The notes beneath the pieces were generated by a model, which worked only from the letters and a program-made list of their open reading frames with translations, was not told where the DNA came from and did no database searches. From positions 4,093,001 through 4,157,000 of the forward strand of contig NC_059483.1 of NCBI RefSeq assembly GCF_018139145.2: a stretch of 64,000 bases of DNA, read 5' to 3'. Positions 23,597-37,317 of the stretch are shown piece after piece. A program made the translations under genes and the position numbers. How positions within the stretch are numbered: position 1 is the stretch's first letter; every line of letters starts with the position of its first letter. This DNA is from Gymnogyps californianus. Taxonomy: Eukaryota > Chordata > Aves > Accipitriformes > Cathartidae.

Positions 23597-26500
23597 CAAA
23601 AAACATTTACATAACTCTGGAAGAATACATCCAGTCCATGAACGCAGCGTAAAATACAGCTATGGAAAGCAGGTAACAACCTGAGACGGATTCTGCTCTT
23701 AAATCCCATTTACATTTCGGACTTTCTACACTATACAGACAGTAACACTGATCTTATGAGTTGTATGCAAATATATCTAGGCTAAGGTCTAAGGCAGTTA
23801 TATAAAAGTAAAAACTCTGCAAGTGGATTTGCTTCGGGTCTGTGCTGCTACACATAGGACACGGTGTGTCCAGATAAAAAATTTTCCTGAAATCCTGTCT
23901 AAATTCATGGCTTGGTAATAAAATATGTCATGTACCTGTATGAGGATGCATCCTATCATGGTCCTTTCTGCAGGGGTACCCTGCTTACAATGGAATAAAA
24001 TAACAGCCGGGGAGCAACACCGTTGCTGTGGATGCCAGTTTTGTTGTACAAATCATGAAAAAGATTTATATCTTGTGCTTGATCTTTTTTTGGTGGGGGG
24101 AAGCTTTATGTGCTAACCTATAAACCTCTTCTTCATACCTCTTTTTCAGACAAAATGTCCTTTGCCTGAGTGATTGCGTTAACACGGGTAATGAGAGTAA
24201 ACATCCAGATTTATCAGTCATGCTAGGGAAACAGTAGAAACAAAGAATTTAGCAAGCCTAAAAATAAAACAAACCTAAACCCCACTTAGCACTAGTAGTT
24301 ACAATCTTAAGCAGGCTGAAATGAGCAGCCGTACCACAGAATTATTGGAAGTCATTCAACGTTTTATATCACTGATCCAAGACACCAAATTTTAGCCTTT
24401 TCATTACAGCCTCTGCACAACACACACTTTCTCATTCATGTGCCCTGTGGTTTATGCTTCTCATCTGAGCAGATGTTTTGGAAATCATAAATTAAAGCAT
24501 AGCTTTATTGCCTCTCATTTCTCTGACATTATTGGCCTTGTCATGGGTCCCAGATACAGGATTTTATGACATGTATTAAATCCCTCTTGGTCGTTTGTTA
24601 CATATAGCTTCAGCTTAATAGCTTTGTCACCAACAACTTTTTTTTTTTTTTTTTTTTTTTTAAAACAAATAACAAAATTTCCCAGGTTTCACACCTGGAA
24701 AGCTAATTTACTTGCTATTATGGGCAACGGTAAAATTCTCATTTGAATGCTTCTTACTCGTGCCTATATTACTTTTAGAATTTCACTTGATCCAGCCAAC
24801 AATCAGTTAATGCAGAAATAATTTGACTGTGTTTTGTTCGCTTAGCCAATTGGACTGATTTAGATTTTTTCATAGTTTTTAAAACTTACAAATTTAACTT
24901 GTCCCGTTAAGGAATATGCAATATATTAGGTAGACACTATTTCTCTTGAGAAAAATATTCTAAACACTAAAAATGCTTTTTTTTTCCTCTCCATTTTTTA
25001 ATCAGGCTGCGTTTCCATAATTACTCAGGACAGTGCCAGATTTTGTGAAAGAAAAAGATAAGGTTAAAGTGATACTCTCACAGATCCCAAATGATTAATG
25101 AAAATTTGAAACAGTGCAGATTATTCTATCTGGGAGAATTCCACCTGTCAAGAATGCTTGACATCTAACGCATTGCCCAATGGACCGCTCCAGAGTCGTT
25201 ACACAATGAGCAGGATGCTTCCTAGGATGGCCACAGGGAGACTGGAAGCAATGAGAAAGAAGAGAAAGTAAATGGTATCTCGAAACGAGCCAGCTAAAAG
25301 GCATTTACAATAAATAACAGGGGAAAAAAGGAAAATTTTTCTTAGCTACATACTTTCAGAGAACAAACAAAAACAAATTGTCAACTTTGTACTGAATGTA
25401 GCGTCTATGTAAATTGTCACTTCTATAAACCCTTATCTGTGCAGGAACAAAGTGGAAAACACAAGGATGGACAGAAAGTGTTTATGAGAGCAGATAATAT
25501 GAGAGAGACTTCCCTTCCTCTGCTTTCTTCTTTATGTTGTTTTTGTTCAGTAGAGAAATAATTTAAAATAGAAAACTACTATAAATTTTCTACATCCAGT
25601 TTTGGAAACTTTATTTAAAGTAAATAACTCATGAAGGATTTGACTCTATTTTTCTCACCCATGTCAATAGGAATTTTGAAATTAATTACAGTGGGAATAG
25701 CATTTCAGCTTCAAAAATTAGCTTACTTGATCTAACTAGAATAACAGGTTGTGAATGAACACAAGAGGGAGAACAAACCACACATTTGCAACGTTTGCAG
25801 CATCACATATCTGTAGCAGGTTGATGTAATCCATGAAGCCCAGTATGAAGAACAAGGTTGAGACTGTTTAAATCAAGATGATCAGAGCCAAGTAGAGGCA
25901 TTTTGGTTTTTTACCTACACTTCCTATCTGATTCTGAAAATAGGAGTGACTGATCCCTATTCTTCTCTCACTTGAAGCAAACATAAACCTCTAAACCCAA
26001 GATTTTATTCAGAAGTTCCTCAGCCAACTAAAATAGGAAAAACAAATTGTCATCCACAAATGTATCTTAAATCACAACACATGTTATTATTTAATAAAAC
26101 ACATGTCCAGACTATGACTTGGAGCAAACCAGGTATAAATTTGTTGAGTAGTCATGTCTTCAAATGTCAGGAATATTTGGTTAATATAAATGAAATTTCA
26201 AATTGCTATGTTCTAATTTGAACTAAAACTGCACAAACAGAACCTCTCAAAGGCACGATCCCACTAACAATGGAATCCTACTAACTGTAGTGTTTCTCTT
26301 CGTATACAACACATTTCCATGTAGTCATGAAAAAGTACCTTGCATTAACTCAATCATTCCTAAAGAGTAATACATTTAGATGAAGACTATTGGAATAGAA
26401 TTAAAGTAATGGCACTAAGGTACCTGTTGAAAGTTATGTGCAATTGCAAAGTGTCTAGACAGTACCGCTGGACTTACAAGCACTCTACTATTCCTAGGTC

Positions 26501-26789
26501 CATTAGTTCATTCTAGCAATATTTTATAACTACATGCATTACTACTTTTTAAAAATCATACCATTTTAAGAACCACAAGGGAACTGAAATGAAAAATTAC
26601 ATGCAAAACCAGAAGATAGTATCAGCTGTGCAGCCATTATTTTAATATGATTGCAATTCAAGACAGTTCTGCCATTGCATTAATATTGCTAGGTCTCACT
26701 GTTTCTGGTGTGACTGGTCTCTGTCCATGAAAGACTTTTATAATGAGAGCTTTAATTATGGTATAAAATAAATATGAGAGAGCTTATCC
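23597..26789. other. Unique AT-rich non-coding DNA
   Basis: It holds the poly-T tract at 24638-24661. The flanks of that tract (24430-24880) are complex, repeat-free sequence with homeodomain-like cores that could be conserved, but this cannot be tested here. No gene is seen. Confidence 0.45.
24638..24661. repeat. Poly-T tract, 24 bases
   Basis: The longest mononucleotide run in the window. It could be the poly-A tail of a minus-strand retroposon, but the sequence to its right (downstream on plus) is not recognisable as one. Confidence 0.95.
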
Positions 26790-26960
26790 TAAGCTATTCA
26801 ATGACCACCATATTTCACTGTTTAAGTGTAAGCTAAAGACTTATTTGTTTGACCTAGCTTACTCCTACTTAGCCAAGCTACTAATTTTATTATCCTCTAA
26901 AGTGCTTTGGGATGCATTGCATGAAGGGCATAACGGAAGTTTGATTTTGATTGATTATAC
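26790..26960 (+). mobile_element. Ancient L2/CR1-L3-type LINE 3' relic
   Basis: The codons from 26815 read SLFKCKLKTYLFDLAY. This matches the well-known C-terminus of L2/L3-type reverse transcriptases (an S-x-FK-x-x-LKTYLF-x-LAY pattern). It is followed at 26900-26930 by CTAAAGTGCTTTGGGATGCATTGCATGAAGGGC, a degraded form of the AAGCGCTTTG...GGATGAAAGGC tail of these LINEs. The combination of protein pattern and tail in the right order makes chance unlikely. Both ends are approximate. Such relics predate birds and some have been taken over as regulatory DNA; nothing here proves that. Confidence 0.65.
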
Positions 26961-26964
26961 ATTA

Positions 26965-26990
26965 ATTTGCATAAACCCCATAATGCAAAT
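26965..26990. promoter_or_regulatory. Inverted pair of octamer (POU) motifs
   Basis: ATTTGCAT at 26965-26972 and ATGCAAAT at 26983-26990 are perfect, oppositely oriented octamer sequences 10 bp apart, bound by POU/OCT homeodomain proteins in vertebrates. They sit just downstream of the L2/L3-type LINE tail, next to several ATTA cores (TGATTGATTATACATTAATT). The motif sequences are directly visible; regulatory activity is inference. Confidence 0.35.
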
Positions 26991-28037
26991 CAGTAAAATT
27001 TTCATTGGAGATAATAGATGTTAAGCACATTATGCAAGGTTTATATTTTTTTAAATTGCTTGTAAAAATTATTTATGGCATAATAAAATAGGACAAATAA
27101 AACTGGCACCTTGCAGTAGCAAAAATGTGAGCCTATTTGATTCTGTAGCTTTCAAGATCAGACTATGCAATAATGCATGAAACATGCACAGAACTAACAT
27201 TAAATATGTACTGTAGGAATTTTTGCTTCTCTACAATTTGATTTACGGCCAAATTTCCTCTCAGGCTGAAGGCCTGTATATTCTACCCTTAAAGTATAGG
27301 CTTCCACACAGCCCAGCTTTGAACGAGTTGTGGATTTTACCGCGGGTGTTGTACATGTGTTCTGCACTCTCCCTTTATGATGGCATAACATACACACAAA
27401 CACACTGGGAAGACTGATGGCCAGAAAACAACAGCTCCACAAATGTGCTGGTGTCAGCTTTTCACCCTGCAGCAGAACAAGTCAAGATTTAAGAACATTT
27501 TGGTGAAAAATCCAATCCACATTCTGCTAGGATACTGGCCTGCTCTCCCATTCATTCTTGAACAGTCACCCAACTATCTGAAGATGCATGTCTCTGTCTC
27601 TTTGTCTCTCTATACTTCTCCCTGGCAATCAAAGTCTGTAACCCTGTCTATATTATCTGTGCCAATCACTGATAATAAATGTTAAGTAAATTCTCAGCCA
27701 TGCTAAGTAATATACCTTTCTAGACCAAGAATCCAAAGTAGAGAACTGAATCAAAAATCCTTAAACACTATCATTTGTTACAATATGCATCAACTGAGTT
27801 CAGTATTTGCATGCATTCAAGTGCTTACATTTAGAATGAATATCAGATTTGCAAGTTGAAGGCTTTAGACTGCAGTCTCTGGCAAGAGAAATTTTTTCAT
27901 ATACATCTAACCAATGCAAACCCAACAAGAAATTGTACAAATACCCTTAACAAGTGAACAACATGTACAGCAAAATGTTCTCCTTTTCCTTCACAATTAG
28001 TGTGAATGATACAAGTAATCATGGGTATATCCAGGGG

Positions 28038-28061
28038 AAAAAAAAAAAAAAGAAAAAAAAA
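28038..28061. repeat. Interrupted poly-A tract
   Basis: A14, one G, then A9. Confidence 0.95.
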
Positions 28062-29494
28062 TCTATCATGACTCTTTCAGAAGCAGCTAATAAATACAGG
28101 CTTGAAATTCGTACTGGTCTCTCAGAAAATATGCGAAAATATTGACAGAAATAATGATCCAAACTTTAAGCCAGTTCAAACATTTGTATTTTGCTTCTAT
28201 CTCCATATGTTATATAACACCCAGCTCAAATCTCCTCCTCCTGATTTTTTGCAGAGCTGGAATCCATACTAAACCTACTTTGACTTCTTTCTTATTTTTA
28301 TAAGACACTCCTTCTTAGATACAGTTTTGTACTACACAGTATTATTTCACCGCTGGGAACAATACTGCAACTTGAATTAGCACCGCAGAATTACAGAAAA
28401 GTCCTCACTAACTGGTCTTGTTATACCTTCATTTGCATTTTGCTGAAGTTGAATCTCAAAGTATATAATTCAGCTGAAGTACATAAAAATTAATCTCCTG
28501 ATTATCAGCTTTCAAGGAAGACAGGTGCACAAGTACTAGTTCTGAGTATCACAGGAAAGTAACTAAATATAAGGGAAATAAATCTATATTTAGCATTTGC
28601 ATACTATACCTTGTTTCAACTCAACTTTTATAAATTCAAATTATTTGGATAACTATCGTTCAAAATTTCCATAATACTGTTTGTTTAGAGAAAGTGTGTT
28701 TAGAAGGGTCACATTTTTTTTTTGCACCTGTTTTTTTATATATTTTATATATTCTCATTATTTTATATTATTATGTATTTTATATACTGTTATTATTTAC
28801 ATTTTAACGTGTAAATAATAGCCACCCACTTCAACTCCTGCATGGTCTCCCACCCTGAACTCTCAGGCTGTTGGCTGTTCATAGATGACTCCATCGGGTC
28901 TTCTGTCTTCAGCTGTCGTCTTGGGCTTCACAAGAAGTGTTTGTGAACTCTTTAAAGTGACAAACCAAAGTGTTTATACAGTCTTTATGGTACCATGAAG
29001 TAAGTAAGAGTTTGTTGTATTTCCGTTTTTCAGTGTTTCTATTGGGAAAAAAATAAATAAATAGGAGCTTCAATACTTTAAGAACTACAGAGGATCTGCC
29101 CTGTTAGGAATCGAGTTTCCCTTCTCATCCTGATATTCTGAAACCCTGATTTTTTTGCTGACATAGAGTCTAAGATTCCAACTTGCAAAAAAATGCACAG
29201 CATTCAGTTTACCATTGGGAGAAGCTACAAACCTGGCCAGCAATTCACAAGCATTAAAAAAATGGCTTGTGTGTAATTTTTTTTTGCAGGATCACTAATT
29301 AAGGCCTCACTGAAATGTCATCAAGAAATACAGTGGAGGTTCTTACCAGCCTGACTGCTCCCCAGCTTCGGTGTCAGTTCCCCCCTATCCTGGAGCACTC
29401 ATTTACGCATCAGTTTTCATAATTAATAATATAAGCTACTGCACTCTGTAGTTGGCAATGAGATGCACTGACATGCTAAATTAAGAAAGAATTA

Positions 29495-29526
29495 TTTATA
29501 TATATATACACACACATACACACACA
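29495..29526 (+). repeat. (TA)n(CA)n compound microsatellite
   Basis: About seven TA units followed directly by interrupted CA units. Confidence 0.9.
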
Positions 29527-30689
29527 AAATCTCTTAGCACACAGGGCTTAAAATTATATTTTTACTTCCATGAGCTTTGGAGCTGTTCTATAATATTACT
29601 AAAACTGACATCTGGTTTCTAATATTCAAATTTCATCCGTTTTATCTTACATGCTAAAAAGTGTATATATAGACATTTCCTTCCAACAATATCAGCTATA
29701 TATTAAAATTGATGGTAATATTTCTAGGTCTTTACTGTTATACAAATAATGAACAGGCGTCATAAAAAATGCCATCAACATTGCAAAACTAAAAAATAGT
29801 AGGATGTACACAAAAAATGCAGTTCTGGAAAGTTATGTCATTGTTTGCTTTTGAAAGTAATATTCAATGGAACTGTGTTTCTATTTGGGTGGATTTGTGA
29901 AAGTTAACTTGTAATTAATTATAACCAAAGAACCTATTCTAGGTAGACCCACCCTTCATTTTTTAAGAAAAAGAACATGAAAAGGACTCAGTAACTGAAA
30001 CCTGCAATATTTTACATACCCTGCAATTGAAATAAGGCATGGAAAAAGGACTAATTTGACAATGGCAAAATCTTGAATATTATTTAAGAAGCTCATTATG
30101 TAAAGCATTCAACTTGTTCTCTGAGCTCGGCTGAAGTTTTTGCTGGCTCCCTGCACTTGTTAAGTTATTTCGGTACAAACCAAAGAGCTAGCTGTCTAAT
30201 CAGATATTAATAAGGTTGTTCTCAGCTTATTTGGGAACTATACATAGCAGCAGCATCAAGACAAAAAAGACTCAAGTTAAAAGATTACCTCACAGCTTAA
30301 GAAAAAGAAATGTGGTACACATAGTCTGTCAGCTTCACTTTGAGAAGTTAAGACTTACTAAATTGAGCTTTTATACATACATTTCCACAGAAAAATATTT
30401 CCAAGTACCAAATTTTCAAGCAAAACATCACTGAACAAGGTTCACAGCACTCTAAAGCTTTTTATAATATTTTTCTTAATGTCATTGGATTTTGAATTAA
30501 CTCATATGTGTCTATCTGGGATTCATTAAGAAAAGGAATTGCGTCTACATAAATGACTCCCAGCCAAAGCATTACTACTTGCTACCTAGTTCACGCTTGA
30601 AAATACATGGAAGCTATTCACACAGACCAACTACAAAGTTATCTTTGGTGAATTACACCTGCCTTGGGCTCTTTGGGGAAAATCTTCAA

Positions 30690-30755
30690 AAACATAGCAC
30701 TGGTCCGTGACTTCTGTTGAAGTCAGGCGTGTTCTGCCACTGACTTCCTAGAGGA
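30690..30755. repeat. Degraded 'gacttcaatgg'-type archosaur dispersed repeat
   Basis: GTGACTTCTGTTGAAGTCAG (30707-30726) followed by CCACTGACTTCCTA (30737-30750) gives short palindromic pieces of the ATTGACTTCAATGG kind. Related strings lie at 17083-17098, 18645-18660 and 19521-19540. I recall this wording as common in reptile and bird intergenic DNA. No family name is claimed. Confidence 0.3.
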
Positions 30756-33549
30756 AAGGAGTGAAAAAGCATTAGAGAAGACATTTCTTAGTGTTTTCTA
30801 CAACCCCACCTGCATTGCCTTAGATCCATTGTAAGAGTTTGAAAACAAACCACCATGTGGATAAAAGCCTCCCAGGAGACATGATCTTTCAACATTTGCT
30901 TCCTCCCATTTGTAGAAATTCCCCTCATTTAACAGCTCCACTGCCAGGCTCTGTGGGACTCTTGTACCTCTCTCCAGCCCTTCTCTCTTCCAGATTCACC
31001 ACTCCCTGATGGCAAAAGCAGTGCTGTCTTCCCCATAAGCAAGGTCTCAGAGCACTCTCCTCTCAGCTGAAGGGGCACACTTGCCATCAAGGGTGTCCTC
31101 CTTACCTAGTATGTAAAAAAGCAAGTTCCCAGGATGCTGTGACTCTACTACATCCCTCTGCCACAACAGCAAGTAACACTCCTAAGTGTTATTTAAACTG
31201 AACCCTGTTCAGATGAGCTCTTTCCAGAGATTTCCTTATTCTGTATATGGGATCTCATTCTTACTCCTTGGGGACAAAAGAAGTATAGTAATGACTATTC
31301 AAATACCATCTAGTGAGAATATGGAAAGCCATGCCATACAAACGTACCTTAAATTATGCCACCATTGTCTCTGCTCCCATACCCAAAGTACTAAAACTAT
31401 CTCTATGAGCTCACACAAACAGATGCGCCACCAGATATACTTCCATTCCTGCCTGCAGAACCGGCACTTTGTTATGGGAGTCTCTCTGGAGCATTCACAA
31501 TAACAAATGACAGAGAAAGTATTTTTATAATGCCATTCAGGAGACAAGCATTGTCCAGTAAACGTGGCAAGCTAGAGGGGAAGATGGAGGAAACAACATC
31601 TTTTTACCTAAACGGCACAAAAAAGTACCTCAGAAATATATTCTAACAAGTGCAGGAAGAGTAGGGAGTCAGAGTAGAAACACTGTTTTGGATGTTATTT
31701 TAATGTAGGGACACTTTAAAAATGCATTAAAGCCACTTCACCAAAAAAAAAAGTAAGAGACTTCACCTCAACCTTTCTTGCAGCTACTGCTTGTAAACAA
31801 ATTCAGAATTATTTTATCACTCCTGTTGCTTTGGATCAACAAGTACACACCTATGCTACAGCGTACAAGTAATCCCACTGAGGACACTACACTAAACCTG
31901 TGCAACTCTGAACTCAGTTTTCAGCTCTGAGTTAACTCCCCTAACTCCCAAGTAAAGTCAGCAGCAAAATATTCACCACAGTAAGAAAGAGAAAATCATA
32001 CCCAATTTGCATTGTGAGCTTGCTGATTCTTCAACAGCGATAAGAAGAGATTCTGCCACTACCAACTCTGTGGCACCTCAGCCATACAGCAGAATGCCTT
32101 TGTACTTGGTGCTGTTCAAATTTTACTTACAATTTAACTATACTGAATTTTGCTATTCTATTTTTGCTAAAATAGATACTGTAAGAGAAACCACATTGAA
32201 CAGCCCTCATTTTAAAAGGTTCCTGAGAATAACTTCTCAGGAATTGATGCTTATGACTCTTGTAATTCTTCCTGCTGAAATGAGCATGGTATTCCGGGCA
32301 CCGATACGGCATCGGTTCAGCTTGGGCATTACAGTACTGAAAATTACTTAATATCAGTTACTCTTTTTTAACCATTGCTAGATTAGTTAATGTTTTCTTA
32401 AATGAAAACTAAACATTTCTGATCTTAAATATTAAAATTTATTATAAATTTTGAAAAGACTCAGTGCAGAAGCAGAGGTCAAGCTTCATTTGTCTTCTGA
32501 TTGAAATTCTTGACAAGGGGGGAGAGCCTTCTTTTTTATGAACAAATTAGAGAATTTCAATATAGATATTACAACACTAAATGGATTTTGCCAGACTACA
32601 TTACAGCCATTAAATAAATCCCTGTTAAACAGAGAAAAAGAGGAGACTTTGAAAAGAAACGTAATTCCATACAACTTCTTGACAGAATCAATTAATCAAC
32701 TAACTATAATTTCAGACACTTGTTATAGAGCCCATATATGAGGAAGAAGATACAGATCCATGAAATATTTCATCATTATGTGAGAGTATGGAAAATAAAT
32801 TTTGCAAAGAAAGATCATTAGCTTGGGAATTGTCCATATCAAGTATCCAATTAGACATGGCAAAAGTGCAGCAGAGAAGAGGAGAGGGCGCTCTCTGCAA
32901 TTCACTCCAATCCCCATTATGCACAAACATAATCACCTTGAATCATATATAAAGGAGAATGAGGTGAACTGTAAAGAAAGTCTTATTTCTGATGGGAAAT
33001 CAAGAATGCTCATTGTGTCCAGTGAAAAGAGTCAATCTTACCCCATATCTTAGTCTCCAAGGTAGCTTATGTTGTGCTCATTTCCCTACTGAAAACATCT
33101 TTAATGCTTATACACATAAAAAAGAATTAGACTGCTTTATGAAGGTTCATAGGAGATTGAGTCAAAGGTGGAAACAGAGCAATAGTCACTCTTTAGCGAG
33201 ATGAATACGCATTTTGCCTTTGAACAGACACTGGCCAGTGTAACAAAGAGTTTGTGAAACCAACTGCAATAAGTAAATAAGACGGCATGAAACGTATGTG
33301 TGTGCTTGTGTGTATATGTAAAAATACATGTATTTTCTCACATGGCTTAAAAATTTGTCAATGGGTAAAGCACAGCAAAGAGACTCTGAAATTCCCAAGT
33401 AAAAAGTTGTCATGTAAGCCATCTCCAAAAGCATGGGAAGAGAAGAAACTTACTGGACCTGAAAGAAAATTTGCTTTTTAGTGTTGCCTGAGTCAGGACT
33501 TGCCAAATATTTTGCCTTTTTTCTACAAAGAAGAATCAAATTCATATTT

Positions 33550-33610
33550 AATCACAGTCACGGTCTTGGATAAATCACAACTCTATGATTTTGCTTCCTC
33601 TGCCATCCTT
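33550..33610 (+). mobile_element. Possible MIR-like SINE core relic
   Basis: The string CACGGTCTTGGATAAATCAC, then CTCTATGATTTTGCTTCCTC, follows the order of the MIR core (a TGACCTTGGGCAAGTCACTT-like box, then a CTCAGTTTCCTC-like box). Many substitutions are present and no ends can be drawn. Confidence 0.35.
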
Positions 33611-34981
33611 ACTTTTGTCTAGTTTATTTATACTTTTCCTTCTTGTTCAATAACTTCATTTAAAAAGTGAGGAAGGAAAAAAAGCATTGCAATTCAAAAA
33701 GCATTGATAGTCAAAAAAGAACTGACTTTTCACAGAAGCTGATTAGGTGAGAAGGTACTTATTTTCCGCACTTACTTAGGCTGTCTCTGTAATTCCTCTT
33801 CAACATGATCCAACTGATATAATTCCTTAGACAATTAATATCTCCCCTACCAAATGGCAAAAGACATTAAATTCCTAAAGCATCAACAAGCAAGTGCAAC
33901 AAATAAAAACACAAATTAAAAAAAAAAAAATCAGATGAGTTTACTCCTCAGCAAATTCATCTTTAGTGTTCTAATGAAAATTTTCTTTGACCTTCTCTGT
34001 GTCCTAAAAATAAGGGCCTGTACAGGACCAGTAATTTAGTTAGTCACGACATTAAAAAAAATAATGCTGAAACTTAGGCAATTTTAGAAGTATTTTCCTA
34101 AGGTGAAGTCAAATGTTAGTTATGGAAGAGAAAATTTATCCATTTGGCTAGGAAATCAGCTCTTATTTTGGCTGTCTGCCTTGTGCTGCTTTCTAAACAC
34201 TGGCAGCTGGAGCATAAAGAAGAAAGACTGGAAAAGATAAATAGGGTAGAAACTGCTTAAGCTCTTTGTAAACTTTAATGAAAGATTTATCTCTTGAGGG
34301 TAATGTTCCTCTTTCTTTTACTGAAACAAGAGTTTGATAACCTCTCATTGTGCATTTGATAAATTACATCTTACAGTCATAACTGAGTAAGTGGAAAATA
34401 TAAAAGGCCAAAGCAAGGTCTAGTTATCCGAGTCTTCCAATATGAAATATCCAAAAGAAACCAGGTAGCATCTAAAGTACTTTTAATTACAGAAATAAGG
34501 ATGAACTGTGATACAGTGATATTATAACAATAGAAGAGAAAGATTCCTCCACCTTTGTGAGTGGAAAGTATACTATACTGTTCATATGTATAACACCACT
34601 AATTACAGCAGACAATTAGATGACTGTTTATCACAGAAGTAGCAGAGGCCGAAATGGTCCATTGCATTTCCTCATAAGCCAGCTGAGAGAGTATCTGTAG
34701 AGTAACTACAGTCCACTGTTTTCTACTTAGTTTCAAAACTCTTGCTGCGTATCTATATACTCAGGCACATAAATGTCAAACCCTGACTGAGAAACTCCAT
34801 GGTTCAGAGAGCCATAAGTAAGAGATATGCTTCTGTACTTTGGCTTTTTCATTTAATGCTCCATACCAAAAGTGATCCAGTGCAAGGAAAAAAACATATT
34901 TTTTATTGAAAACAGAGCTATGAAGAGAGACACTGATTCTATTGTATGTGTGCATCAATCTTTGGATTACTTTTTCTTTTT

Positions 34982-35036
34982 AAAAACAAAACAAAAACAT
35001 AACATCACCACAGACATGTAATGTGTTTTTGTTTTG
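34982..35036. repeat. A/C versus T/G inverted repeat
   Basis: AAAAACAAAACAAAAACA (34982-34999) faces TGTTTTTGTTTTG (35024-35036) plus further CTTTGTTTTTT. The stem is 13 bp perfect, longer with gaps, with a loop of about 24 bases. Both sides are low complexity. Confidence 0.8.
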
Positions 35037-37272
35037 CTTTGTTTTTTATTTCTCTTAAGAAGTAGAAAAACTACTGTAACATCTGGAGGGAACTAACGTG
35101 CCTGCTCAGCAAATGGCAGACCACTTAAAACCTTTTAGAACTTGGGTCCAAACAGTAAGGTGTAAGGATTCAGTGTGGTCCAAGGAATCAGGGCTCCTAT
35201 ATTTCTCCTCAATTCATGGATAATCCAGAATATGCTCATTCATACCTCTACAGTCTCCCTGTAAAACCTAACCACTTGTAAGAGGTGAAAGGAAACTTTT
35301 TTTTTCCTAAAGTATATCATTATTAATTTTATTCCCAGTAACACGTAGTTTATTGTATAAATGCTGTGAGGGTATGTATTATTAAAGCTGTAGACCTGCA
35401 GTCTAATTCTTTTCCAGGACAATTTATCCCTCATTCAGTACTTAACACCGTTACAGGTAATAAAAGCAATTTAAATTTCTCAAATTAAAGAGAACAGAAA
35501 TTCTCAGTGGGTCACTTATAGATATGTTCGAAGTAGAGAGCTCTTTACGAGGCACATAGAGACCTTTGGGATTCGACAAAATTGATCCCATATCACAAAC
35601 ACTTTAATTTAATGTACCTCTTGCTACTCACTTTTAATGAAGTGATTATAAAAAGGGCATCCTACTTTATTAAGCATTAACCTTGCTCACTGTTAAATCA
35701 TGAGATCAAAGAACTTGAAGATATCCAAATCAAAATGAATCATTTTAAGAAAGGACATGTGTGATCATTATTAGTAGCAGTATTACCTAAAATCTCATCT
35801 TTGCAAGAAGGAGGTATGAATTTTGTGTCTTCCTAGCAAGTGTTTAAAGGAAGCACACAAGATACAGTGTCTGCAGGTATTTTGCAAAAGGCTCTACAGA
35901 ACATATTTTCAGTGTTTTTCCATGGAATTTGGTTTCTGAAGATGGAGGATACCACAGAACGGGATCTATAACATTTATGTCACAATCATATTACCACTGA
36001 ACCAAAAATATATCCACTTACTGGCTTTTAACTTTGGATATATCTGGGAAAGTATAAGCATAATAAAATAAAGAAGCATTAAAAATGTATTAATTTAAAT
36101 AGTACACGAGATGTATAGTAAATATTAAGAAACAGCAAAAGAGGGAACAATAGATCCTGGACAAAAATACAAAACCCAACATAATGGCATCTGAACAAGG
36201 GGGGAAATAAACACAAGACAAGTCTTTGCCTTCGAATGTCTTGAATATTAAAAAAAAAACAAACCCAAAACACAAATGAATTTTTTACTTGGGATTTCAA
36301 TCAGAAGAGGATCCATGGTATAGATCCTAGAAGCACTGGAGAATTGTTTCCTCTGACTATGAACTCAAACACCTGTCAGTCCATGTATGTCAATACATGT
36401 AGAGCTGGTAAGTTAATTGGGAGATGGTGATCAGGCAGGTAAGGCAGAGCTGCTGTGTTCTTCGTCAGCTCCAGAGCAGATTTTCCCAGAGCCCTGTAAA
36501 GGGATAATACCAGCTTCATGTCCTCATGTGCCACAACATGTCCCTTAAAATATGAAAATCTGAAAGATCACCCTTGAGAAAAGTCCTCTATAAATAGCAG
36601 AACTCAAGATTCAGCCATTAACTCCCCATTCTGACTACCGTGTTGACACAAGATAGACAGATAGATATAGATATTCACTTTGTGTTATATTTGCAATGTT
36701 GGTTCCTTTCCTGATGACTGTGGCACCTAGGAGAATGGGCTTGGACCTCTGACGCAACTATTCAAATGAACACTGCCACTAATTTAACAAAAGTATTAAT
36801 TACAACATTCAAGTGCTGTGTGTTTAAAGGAAAGGTCAGAATCACTGCAAAAAACAAAACCAAAAAAAATGATGAATCTCCATGAATGCAAATAATCCGT
36901 GTAAAATGCAGAAAGAAAAATAAGATATTAATGTTAATGTATTCAGGACAAAGCTGTCATATAATTCATGAGATTGATTTTTTTTTTCCCTGTGTGCTCA
37001 GTTTTGTATTTAATAATAGTATCAGAAAACATTAATTCTGAAGAAGCAAAAGAAGAAGCAAAGGGAAAATAGGAAAAGTGACAATCTCATTATTATTTAA
37101 AGCAGATTTTATTTTGACAAGGGAAAAAAACTTCATCCCTATCAGTACCAACCATAAATTAACATATAAATGTTTCAAGCAACAACTCATTTTGATTAGG
37201 AAGAACACAAAAAAAACCTTAGCAAAGTAATTATATTCTTTTTATTCTATTATAAAGCAGTTAAAATTATGT

Positions 37273-37317
37273 ATTCCTTAAAATATACTGGCTTCTAACG
37301 AGTATATTTTAAAGAAT
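37273..37317. repeat. 17-bp stem hairpin
   Basis: ATTCCTTAAAATATACT (37273-37289) pairs with AGTATATTTTAAAGAAT (37301-37317) with one mismatch around an 11-base loop. It is not recognised as a microRNA precursor: the stem is too short. Confidence 0.85.

Noticed and set aside
37273..37317. Hairpin considered as a microRNA precursor
   Set aside because: The stem is 17 bp with an AT-rich sequence, much shorter than a precursor hairpin, and no known mature sequence was recognised.
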